Origin: Kribbella antiqua
Lineage (GTDB): Bacteria > Actinomycetota > Actinomycetes > Propionibacteriales > Kribbellaceae
Length of the DNA stretch: 64,000 nt
Assembly (NCBI RefSeq): GCF_004345665.1
Contig: NZ_SLWR01000019.1
Coordinates: forward strand, 1 to 64,000
Direction: 5' to 3'
The translations under genes and the position numbers were made by a program. The notes below the pieces were generated by a model. That model ran no database searches, had not been told where the DNA came from, and saw nothing but the letters and a program-made list of their open reading frames with translations. Shown piece by piece: positions 41,321-48,287 of this stretch; position 1 is the first letter of the stretch, and every line of letters begins with the position of its first letter.

Positions 41321-42586
41321 ATGGTCGCTGCTGGTTCTGCTCACATCGTTCCCGATCGCGTCGCTGTCGTCGGCGCGGGCATGGTCGGACTCGCCACCGC
41401 CTGGTTCCTCCAGGAGGCCGGCGTCGAGGTCACCGTGCTCGATCGCGAAGGCGTCGCCGCGGGCGCGTCCTGGGGTAACGCGGGCTGGCTCACGCCGGGC
41501 CTCGCCACCCCGCTGCCGGAACCGGCCGTCCTCAAGTACGGCGTCCGTGCGGTGCTGAGCCCCTCCTCACCGGTGTACGTTCCACCGACCGCGAGCCCGC
41601 GGCTCCTCAAATTCCTCACCCGCTTCGCTCGCAACAGCACCGCCGGACGCTGGCAGACCGCGATGGAGGCGCTGGTCCCGATCAACCGCCAGGCGCTGAC
41701 CGCCTTCGACTTCCTGGCCAAGGCCGGTGTCGAGGCGACGACGTACGAGGCGAAGTCGTTCCTGGCCGCGTACCGGACCGAGGCCGAGCGGAGCGTGCTG
41801 CTCGAGGAGATCGAGCACATCCACGCGGCCGGCCAGGGCATCGAGTTCGAGGCGATCAGCGGTGACGACGCCCGCGAGATCGAGCCCTCGCTGTCCGACG
41901 AGATCGGCGCCGCGATCCGGCTGCACGGGCAGCGTTTCATCAACCCCGGCGAGTACGTCCAGCTGCTGGCCGACTCGGTGATCGCCCGCGGTGGGCAGAT
42001 CATCAGCGGCGTGCACGTCAAGGACATCGTGGACGAGATCCGCGGCGTCCGGCTTGTCACCGGTGACGGCGAGACCGACCCGTTCGACGCCGTGGTGATG
42101 GCGACCGGCGCCTGGCTGGGCGACCTGGCCCGCCAGTACGGCGTCAAGACCGTCGTACAGGCCGGGCGCGGTTACAGCTTCAGCGTGCCGATCGCGCACG
42201 TGCCGGCCGGACCGGTGTACTTCCCGGCGCAGCGGGTCGCCTGCACGCCGCTGGGTGACCGCCTGCGGGTCGCCGGGATGATGGAGTTCCGCAAGCCCGA
42301 CGCGAAGCTCGACCCGCGCCGGATCGACGCGATCGTCGAGGCGGCCCGGCCGCTGCTGCGGGACGCCGACCTGGACGCTCGCACGTTCGAGTGGGTCGGC
42401 CCGCGGCCGTGCACGCCGGACGGCCTGCCGCTGATCGGCGCCACCGCATCGCCGCGCGTCTTCGCGGCCGGCGGCCACGGCATGTGGGGCATCACGCTCG
42501 GCCCGATCACCGGTCAGCTCCTGGCCGAGACGATCACCACCGGTCGCGCTCCGGCCGAGCTGGCCCCCTTCAACCCGCTCCGCTGA
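41321..42586 (+). CDS. FAD-dependent D-amino acid dehydrogenase-like oxidoreductase (DadA family)
   Basis: A 421-aa DAO-fold flavoprotein. FAD motif VAVVGAGMVGLATAWFLQEAG, then AAGASWGNAGWLTPGLATPLPEP as in DadA, HGQRFINPGEYVQLLADSVIARGG, VMATGAWLGDLARQYG, and the C-terminal GPRPCTPDGLPLIGATASPRVFAAGGHGMWGIT. It should oxidise D-amino acids or related amines and pass electrons to the membrane. No strong SD precedes ATG 41321, but no later start keeps the FAD motif. It is divergent from a PucR-type regulator. Confidence 0.92.
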   Translation: MVAAGSAHIVPDRVAVVGAGMVGLATAWFLQEAGVEVTVLDREGVAAGASWGNAGWLTPGLATPLPEPAVLKYGVRAVLSPSSPVYVPPTASPRLLKFLTRFARNSTAGRWQTAMEALVPINRQALTAFDFLAKAGVEATTYEAKSFLAAYRTEAERSVLLEEIEHIHAAGQGIEFEAISGDDAREIEPSLSDEIGAAIRLHGQRFINPGEYVQLLADSVIARGGQIISGVHVKDIVDEIRGVRLVTGDGETDPFDAVVMATGAWLGDLARQYGVKTVVQAGRGYSFSVPIAHVPAGPVYFPAQRVACTPLGDRLRVAGMMEFRKPDAKLDPRRIDAIVEAARPLLRDADLDARTFEWVGPRPCTPDGLPLIGATASPRVFAAGGHGMWGITLGPITGQLLAETITTGRAPAELAPFNPLR

Positions 42587-42610
42587 CCACCGCGCCGGTC
42601 AGCTTCCGGT

Positions 42611-42649
42611 GAGCGGGCCCTGGCTCAGTCCCCTGCCCAGGGCCCGCTC
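42611..42649. terminator. Bidirectional terminator
   Basis: Perfect 13-bp stem GAGCGGGCCCTGG / CCAGGGCCCGCTC with a 13-base loop, between the converging dehydrogenase (stop 42586) and membrane-protein gene (stop 42653). Confidence 0.8.
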
Positions 42650-42652
42650 CCA

Positions 42653-44158
42653 TCACGCGAGGTACTTGCGGATGACTTCCAGGTCCGCGGTGATCGCCTT
42701 CTGACGCTCGGGCGCGTCGGCCTTGTACGTCGCCAGTTCAGCGGCGGCCTCGGCGGTCTTCTCGCGGAGTCCGGCGAGCTGTGCTGCCGCGTCCGCCTGG
42801 TCGGTCGTTATCCGTGTGCGCGTCAGCCAGGCGCGGTGGGCACCGACAGCGACGATCACCACTCCGACGACGATCCAGAACGGGTGCACGATGCCGAGAC
42901 CGATCGCGACCCCGAGGCCGATCGCGGTGATCACCGTGGCGCCGGCGAGTGCGCGCGGCGTCAGCGGTGGCGCCGCGGCGTTGATCTTCGCGACGGCCTC
43001 GGCCATCGACGCCGGCTCCGGCCCCTCCGGCAGGAGCTTGACCCGGTGCCGGTTCACTTCGTAGGCAACCTCGGTCGGGCTGAGCCCAGCCGCCGTCTTC
43101 GCGAGCTCCTCGGCGTCTTTGAGTACGTCGTCCGCCACGACTCGGAGCGCGGTCGCGGCCAGGTGCGGCTCGTTGGTCTGGCGGAGGTCCGCGGCCAGCA
43201 GCTCCTCGACTTTTCCGGCATCGTCGGTGATCGCGGCGGCCTCTGAGTTGTTGGTGATCCGGGTCCGCAGTTCGGCGACCCGTGCCAAGGACCCCCGCTC
43301 AGGCTCGCTGCCCTCCGAGATCAGCAGGCGCAGCACGGCCGAGGCACTGTCCGGGGTGGGCTCTCCGGCGGCGTAGGCCAGGTCGCGGTCGGGCTCCCGC
43401 ACGGTGGTGTCGCCGGCGATCGTCTCGACGGCGGTTTTGAGCTGGCTCAGGCGTGCCCGGGCGGTTGTCTGGGCGGCGACCTCGGTGAAGCTCGGTCCGG
43501 TTCGTCGTACCGAAGCTGCACGGCCCTCGACGACTTCCACCCAGTTCTTGGTCGAGGCCGTGAGCGGCTCCTGGATACGACCCAGCAACAGCTTCTGCCC
43601 GTCCAGGCCGAAGCCGCCGCGAGCGCCGGTGGTCCATAGTGCGCGCTGCAAGCGCGTGAGCGTTCCGTCGGCGGCCACCGTGCCGAAGGCTGTCTCCAGC
43701 CATTCCGTGCGGACCAAGTCCCGTCGGCCGAGTGCGGCGAGCGCGAGGCTGAGGAAGATCGACGTACGACGCTCGTCGAGTGCCATCGCCTCGGCGAGTG
43801 GGCCCTCCGACAGCCCGTCTGCAGACAGAGCATCGACTGCGGGTTGAAGCCAGTAACCGGCTACCTCACGCACGGGTCCTGGTGGTTGCTCGCCTGACGC
43901 CAGCGCGGTCAGCACCTGCCCGGCGTGGCGTCGTACCTCGGCCGCGGGCGCGAAGCCGATCAGGTCGTAGCGGATGTCGGAGAGCTCGACGAAGGCGTCG
44001 AACGCGTCCGCGAGCTGCGAGAGCCTGGACTCGAGTCCGCCTTGCACCTGGGAGAGCTTGGAGCGCAGGTTCGACGCCTCGCGCATGGCGTGCGACATCT
44101 CGTCGCGCAGCTCCTCGAGCTCGCGGTTCTGCCGGTTCTCGATATACCAATCGCTCAT
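42653..44158 (-). CDS. Coiled-coil membrane protein, function unknown
   Basis: A 501-aa protein. N-terminal coiled coil (LEELRDEMSHAMREASNLRSK), a large helical soluble region, two transmembrane helices near 425-465 (ATVITAIGLGVAIGLGIV, FWIVVGVVIVAVGAHRAW) and a second C-terminal coiled coil (LAGLREKTAEAAAELATYK). No enzymatic motif is visible; the layout suggests a scaffold. ATG 44158 has SD GAGGGGA; the longer frame start lacks one. It follows trxA on the same strand but a strong terminator separates them. Confidence 0.7.
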   Translation of the reverse strand: MSDWYIENRQNRELEELRDEMSHAMREASNLRSKLSQVQGGLESRLSQLADAFDAFVELSDIRYDLIGFAPAAEVRRHAGQVLTALASGEQPPGPVREVAGYWLQPAVDALSADGLSEGPLAEAMALDERRTSIFLSLALAALGRRDLVRTEWLETAFGTVAADGTLTRLQRALWTTGARGGFGLDGQKLLLGRIQEPLTASTKNWVEVVEGRAASVRRTGPSFTEVAAQTTARARLSQLKTAVETIAGDTTVREPDRDLAYAAGEPTPDSASAVLRLLISEGSEPERGSLARVAELRTRITNNSEAAAITDDAGKVEELLAADLRQTNEPHLAATALRVVADDVLKDAEELAKTAAGLSPTEVAYEVNRHRVKLLPEGPEPASMAEAVAKINAAAPPLTPRALAGATVITAIGLGVAIGLGIVHPFWIVVGVVIVAVGAHRAWLTRTRITTDQADAAAQLAGLREKTAEAAAELATYKADAPERQKAITADLEVIRKYLA

Positions 44159-44220
44159 GCGGTCCCCTCGACGGATCGTGGTCGGGGAAAGCATCCCAAT
44201 CCGGGAGGGTCAGCGGATGC

Positions 44221-44249
44221 GAAAGCCCCCGCGTGGTGCGGGGGCTTTC
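44221..44249 (-). terminator. Terminator after trxA
   Basis: Perfect 12-bp stem GAAAGCCCCCGC / GCGGGGGCTTTC with a 5-base loop, ten bases past the trxA stop on the minus strand. Confidence 0.88.
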
Positions 44250-44258
44250 GGTTGGTGC

Positions 44259-44648
44259 TCAGTGAGTGTGCGGCTCGGTGCCGTGCTCGGCCTCGTGGGC
44301 GGCGATCTGCGCGCGTACCTCGTCCATGTCGACGGCGCGGAGCTGGCCGATCAGGTCCTCGAGGGCCGCGGCCGGCAGCGCACCGGGCTGGGAGTACAGG
44401 ACCACGCCGTCACGCACCGCCATCAAAGTCGGGATGGAGCGGATCTGGAACGCCTGCGCCAGCTCCACCTGCTCCTCGGTGTCGACCTTGCCGAAAGTGA
44501 TGTCCGTGTGCTGCTCGGACGACTTCTCGAACACCGGTCCGAACATCTTGCACGGGCCACACCACTCCGCCCAGAAGTCCACCAGGACGAGACCGTCGCC
44601 GCCGACCACCTCGTCGAAGTTCTGCTGGGACAGCTCGACCGTTGCCAC
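44259..44648 (-). CDS. trxA: Thioredoxin
   Basis: A 129-aa thioredoxin with the active site WAEWCGPCK, the cis-Pro in RSIPTLMAVRDG and a C-terminal extension of about 20 residues rich in His, Glu and Ala (AAHEAEHGTEPHTH) that could bind metal. It reduces protein disulfides in the cytosol. No thioredoxin reductase is adjacent. Upstream lie two LacI-like operator sites, so expression may be regulated by a LacI-family protein encoded elsewhere. Confidence 0.95.
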   Translation of the reverse strand: MATVELSQQNFDEVVGGDGLVLVDFWAEWCGPCKMFGPVFEKSSEQHTDITFGKVDTEEQVELAQAFQIRSIPTLMAVRDGVVLYSQPGALPAAALEDLIGQLRAVDMDEVRAQIAAHEAEHGTEPHTH

Positions 44649-44731
44649 TACAACCTCCGAAGTTAGATGAGTTCAGGGTTTTCAACATCGAGCCATCCGC
44701 CGATGTTCCCGCTGGCACGGCGTCGGTCGGA

Positions 44732-44767
44732 CAAGCGTTTGACCGGTGGGATTTGGACAAGCGCTTG
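44732..44767. promoter_or_regulatory. Two tandem LacI-like operator sites
   Basis: CAAGCGTTTG (44732-44741) and the perfect palindrome CAAGCGCTTG (44758-44767) are exactly 26 bases apart in a longer direct repeat (GGACAAGCG-TTGACCGG). The central CG and flanking A/T arms resemble LacI/GalR operators. They lie 84-117 bases upstream of trxA and just past the aldo/keto reductase gene's 3' end. Confidence 0.45.
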
Positions 44768-44836
44768 ACCGGCGGCACGTCGTACCGGCGGGTGACCGGA
44801 ATGCGGAAAAGCAGGTGTGACCTGGGCCACGTTCGC

Positions 44837-45712
44837 TCAGATCGGCATGTCCACGAAGGGTGACTGGTAGTCCTTGACCTCTTCGAGAATCGACGCGGCA
44901 TCCGCTGGCGTCAGGTCGGCTCGCTCGCGCTCCGCGATCACCATCTGCTGCAGCAGCCGGGTCTCGCCGGCCGTCGCCAGGCCAGTGATCTCCGGGTGCC
45001 CGTTCAGCAGCCAGGCGGTCGCCGCGGTGACGTAGCGCTGCTCGTCGAACGGGCGGTACCAGGTGTCGTACGTCTTCTCCTCGCCGTCCTGCCAGTTGCG
45101 CCGGGCAATCATCTTGATCGTCATCAGCGCGGCGTCGGAGGCCTTGATCGCCTCGACCAGTGCGGCGTAGTCGGCGGCGTACTGCGGATCTGTGGACAAC
45201 CGGTAGTTGAGCGGCGTGAGCACGCTGTCGAAGTCGAAGCGGCGCAGACCCTCGAGGTGGACCGCGGGAGCTTGCGCGGTGTGACCGGTGATGCCGATGG
45301 CCCGGACCAGACCTTCTTCCTTGGCCCGAATCGCTGCTTCCAGCGAGCCTTTGGTGCCAGTGACCAGGTCGAGATTCTCCAGATCGCACACCGCGTGCAT
45401 CTGGATCAGGTCGACGTAGTCGGTCTGGAGACGCTCCAACGATCGGTTGATCTCGGCCCAGGCTTCGTCGTACGTGCGCCGCCCGGTCTTGGTGGCGAGG
45501 AAGATGCGGTCCCGGATCTCCGGCATCCGCGGACCGAGCCGGAGCTCGGCGTCGCCGTAGTCGGCGGCCACGTCGAAATGATTGATGCCCGCATCGAGGG
45601 CTTCCTGGATCGAGGCGTCGGCGCGATCCTGGTCGACCGCGCCGAGCGAGGCCGCGCCGTAGATCAGCACCGAGCTGTCGTGTCCGAGTCTGCCCAGTCG
45701 GCGAGTTTCCAT
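44837..45712 (-). CDS. Aldo/keto reductase
   Basis: A 291-aa TIM-barrel oxidoreductase. The tetrad Asp-Tyr-Lys-His is visible in HFDVAADYGDAELRLG, FLATKTG and LIQMHAVCD. The C-terminal region (TAWLLNGHPEITGLATAGETRLLQQ) diverges from classical cofactor-binding sequences, as in Fe-S-free members of the MocA-like AKR group. Substrate unknown. It is unrelated in sequence detail to the AKR at 10732. Confidence 0.9.
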   Translation of the reverse strand: METRRLGRLGHDSSVLIYGAASLGAVDQDRADASIQEALDAGINHFDVAADYGDAELRLGPRMPEIRDRIFLATKTGRRTYDEAWAEINRSLERLQTDYVDLIQMHAVCDLENLDLVTGTKGSLEAAIRAKEEGLVRAIGITGHTAQAPAVHLEGLRRFDFDSVLTPLNYRLSTDPQYAADYAALVEAIKASDAALMTIKMIARRNWQDGEEKTYDTWYRPFDEQRYVTAATAWLLNGHPEITGLATAGETRLLQQMVIAERERADLTPADAASILEEVKDYQSPFVDMPI

Positions 45713-45943
45713 CCTGGTCCTCCAGGGGCTAGCAGGGATGCTCCGACCCTATGCCCCGGTTAAGCGGTTTTGACCCCTCGGCACGGGAGAGTTTTCCACA
45801 GGTTCAGCCCACGATTCGGTTACTATGCGTGATCAGTTGATGCGTTCTTTACCATGTTGTTCGCACGGATATTCGAAACAGTCCGCGGCGTGTGGCATGG
45901 TGTGCGCTGCCCGATCGCGCGGGTCGGGCATGAGAGAGGAGCT

Positions 45944-46117
45944 ATGGCGACGGTACCGAAGGTGTCACGCTTGCCCGGCGAGGGTGACACTGTGCGCGAG
46001 GCGGGTAACAGTATGGCTGCGGGGAGCGATGGTGTATCCGGATCCTGGTCCAAGGACTCCCGGAGGGCAGTTGCTTGCCGTATTGTCCCGGCTACTGTCC
46101 GCGTAACTGCTGTCTGA
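45944..46117 (+). CDS. Small ORF (57 aa) in front of the secretion operon
   Basis: The ATG at 45944 has a strong SD (GAGAGGAG) five bases upstream and is the first well-initiated frame before the operon; the next gene begins 13 bases after its stop. The product is polar and basic with no membrane segment or recognisable domain (VSRLPGEGDTVREAGNSMAAG). It may be a real small component, a leader peptide setting operon expression, or a chance frame. The 230 bases before it hold a possible -10 TACTAT at 45821-45826 and no other gene. Confidence 0.45.
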   Translation: MATVPKVSRLPGEGDTVREAGNSMAAGSDGVSGSWSKDSRRAVACRIVPATVRVTAV

Positions 46118-46130
46118 GGGGCGGGTAGCG

Positions 46131-47366
46131 ATGAGTTGGTGGCGAACTGTGCTGAATCTGCCGCCAAAAGGTGAGCACTGGTCGGATCAACGCCGTACCA
46201 AGAAGCCGGGCAAGGGACGCCCGCAGAGCACCGCGCCGGAGTGGTGGGCCCACCCCGATGGACCGGTGTCACCCACCCCTCGCCAGGCACAGGGTGTAGC
46301 AGCCCAATACTCGGCTCCGCACACTCCTCCGCCGGCCGGCGGAGTGATGGCTCCGCCTCGTCGTCCGTCCGGTCGTACGCCGGAACCGTCCGGCCAGGCG
46401 CACCGGTCACCTGAACGTCTGAAGCAGCGCCCGTCGCATGGTACGCGCGCGGCCCCCGGACAGGGTCGTGAGGTGCTCGAGCCTGGGCAGACGCCGTGGT
46501 CGACCGAGCCGGAGTCCTCGTTCTCCACCTGGGCCCGGCGGTTCTTCCGCGGCCTGGTGGTCGTCGTACTGCTGCTGGCCGCGATCAGCGGGGTCCGCTC
46601 GTGGATCTGGCCGAACAACACCCCGGCGAACGTCGTCACCGGGCAATCCAACTTCCCGTCCGACGAGGCCCGCGCGGTCGCGACGAGGTACGCCGTTTCG
46701 TATCTCAGCTGGGACGAGGACAACCCCACCGCCCGGGCGAAGGCGATCGGCCTCGACCTGGCGTCGGGGATGGACACCACCGCGGGCTGGAACGGCAAGG
46801 GCAGGCAGGCGGCCAGCCAGGCGTACCCGGGTGAGGTGAAGGTCGACTCCAGCGGCGTGGCCGCCGTGGTCGACGTACGCGTGTTGACCCGCTCCTACGT
46901 GAAGCGTGGTGCGGCGTGGGCCGCCTCGTCGGACTCGTGGGTGCGGCTGTCGGTCCCGGTGGCCCGGGCCGCGTCGCGCGTGGTGGTCAGCGGACCGCCG
47001 ATGTACGTGCCGGACAGCCCGGACGCGCTGCCGGACAACATGCCCGAGGCCGGCGCCCTGGACGCCGATCTGACCAAGGCGACCGAGGAGGACGCGAAGG
47101 CGTTCTTCACGGCGTACGCCGGTGACAACCCGTCCGCGGTGACCGCGCCGGGTTCCACGATTCGCGGCCTGGGGGGCCAGGTGAAGTTCGGCGAGCTGAA
47201 GGACTGGCAGGTCTTCACCGGCAACGACGACGAACGGCAGGCGACTGCCGTCGTCACCTGGGACGGGGCGGGGGACACCACCCTGGACCAGAACTACACG
47301 CTCACGTTGAGGCGGACGGTCGCCACCGACGGAGCACAGCGATGGCAAGTGGCTGCCGTCGGATGA
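46131..47366 (+). CDS. TcpC/VirB8-like conjugation-apparatus protein
   Basis: A 411-aa bitopic membrane protein. A Pro-rich cytosolic N-terminus (about 1-140), one transmembrane helix (RRFFRGLVVVVLLLAAISGV, about 140-160) and an extracytoplasmic part with two NTF2-like halves typical of TcpC (PF12642), for example ARAVATRYAVSYLSW and EEDAKAFFTAYAGDNPSAV. In Gram-positive conjugation systems this protein forms the assembly scaffold of the channel. It is the first recognisable gene of the apparatus operon, in the same order as tcp/Tn916 loci. SD GGGGCGGG lies before ATG 46131. Confidence 0.82.
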   Translation: MSWWRTVLNLPPKGEHWSDQRRTKKPGKGRPQSTAPEWWAHPDGPVSPTPRQAQGVAAQYSAPHTPPPAGGVMAPPRRPSGRTPEPSGQAHRSPERLKQRPSHGTRAAPGQGREVLEPGQTPWSTEPESSFSTWARRFFRGLVVVVLLLAAISGVRSWIWPNNTPANVVTGQSNFPSDEARAVATRYAVSYLSWDEDNPTARAKAIGLDLASGMDTTAGWNGKGRQAASQAYPGEVKVDSSGVAAVVDVRVLTRSYVKRGAAWAASSDSWVRLSVPVARAASRVVVSGPPMYVPDSPDALPDNMPEAGALDADLTKATEEDAKAFFTAYAGDNPSAVTAPGSTIRGLGGQVKFGELKDWQVFTGNDDERQATAVVTWDGAGDTTLDQNYTLTLRRTVATDGAQRWQVAAVG

Positions 47367-47415
47367 CACCAGCAACGAGCCGTCGGATGACCGAGGCAAC
47401 AAGGGAGACACCGCA

Positions 47416-47703
47416 ATGATGACGCACGAACTGGCTGCGAGCGTGGTTCAGCTCGCCGTGCCCATGGCCGACAGCAACGTTCCGACGGGCGCGGATTTCA
47501 AGGACTGGGTCCTGGTCATCGCGGGGAACATCTTCATCGCCATTCTCGTCCTGCGTGCCATCGGGCACTACTTCAAGCGCGAGTGGGGCGAGCTGTTCGG
47601 CCACATCGCGGCCGGGGTGCTGGTGGGCGGGCTGATCTACGCCAACAACCAGACCATCAATGTACTCAAGGGCTTCTGGGGATTGCTGTCCGGAGGTAAT
47701 TGA
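47416..47703 (+). CDS. Small T4SS membrane subunit (TcpD-like position)
   Basis: A 95-aa protein with two transmembrane helices (WVLVIAGNIFIAILVLRAI and LFGHIAAGVLVGGLIYA) separated by a basic loop. Its place between TcpC- and TcpE-like genes and its size fit TcpD-type or VirB2/VirB3-type subunits. Sequence alone does not decide. SD AAGGGAG precedes tandem ATGs; the stop shares a base with the next ATG. Confidence 0.72.
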   Translation: MMTHELAASVVQLAVPMADSNVPTGADFKDWVLVIAGNIFIAILVLRAIGHYFKREWGELFGHIAAGVLVGGLIYANNQTINVLKGFWGLLSGGN

Positions 47704-48287
47704 TGCGCGTCGGCCGTACCCTGACCCACCACTTCGAGATCGAGACCCGGCAGTACGACCTGCTCGGCATCGACCTCGGAGAAGGCGCCCGGCGCCGGAT
47801 GATCATCTTCGGTGCGGTGATCATCGTGCTCTGGGTCGCTCTGCTCATCCCGTTCCTCGGGGTGCCCAAGAAGCCCACCGTCAGCCTGTACATCGTCCCG
47901 CCGTTCGTGATCACCGCGTTCGGCTGGCGACCCGGTAAGTTCCACGAACGCCGCCGCCGCGTGACCGAATGGGCGCTCGCCGTCCGCTACGCGTTGCGCG
48001 CCCACCGCCCGATCATCGGACTCGGCGCGCGGGCCGCCGACAAGACGGAGTACTTGCCATGGCGTGAGCGCGTCGCGACCCAGAAGGTGGCCAACCTGGC
48101 CAAGGCCAGAGTGACACCGGAGTGGGATCGCGAGGTCGTGGTGGAGCTGGATCCGAGGGTCCGCGCCGGCGCGGACATCACCGTGAACCAGCGTGCCCGC
48201 CTGCTCGGGGCGGACCACGTACAGCGGGTCAGTCGCAGGACGTCGTCTTCTGGGCTCGGTCGATCGGAGAGGAAGGGGCACGGATGA
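47703..48287 (+). CDS. TcpE/PrgI-like T4SS membrane protein
   Basis: A 194-aa protein. A short soluble start (TLTHHFEIETRQYDLLGIDLG) precedes two adjacent transmembrane helices (IIFGAVIIVLWVALLIPFLG and VSLYIVPPFVITAFGW) and a basic C-terminal cytosolic domain (KFHERRRRVTEWALAVRYALRAHRPIIG). This layout matches TcpE/PrgI family proteins, which pair with the VirB4 ATPase. ATG 47703 has GGAGG six bases upstream. It overlaps the ATPase gene by ATGA. Confidence 0.75.
   Translation: MRVGRTLTHHFEIETRQYDLLGIDLGEGARRRMIIFGAVIIVLWVALLIPFLGVPKKPTVSLYIVPPFVITAFGWRPGKFHERRRRVTEWALAVRYALRAHRPIIGLGARAADKTEYLPWRERVATQKVANLAKARVTPEWDREVVVELDPRVRAGADITVNQRARLLGADHVQRVSRRTSSSGLGRSERKGHG

Noticed and set aside
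44808-44830. TGACCTGGGCCACGTTCG resembles the IS-end-like repeats at 1513 and 2761
   Set aside because: Only a short core matches with no flanking similarity or transposase remnant; chance in GC-rich DNA cannot be excluded.
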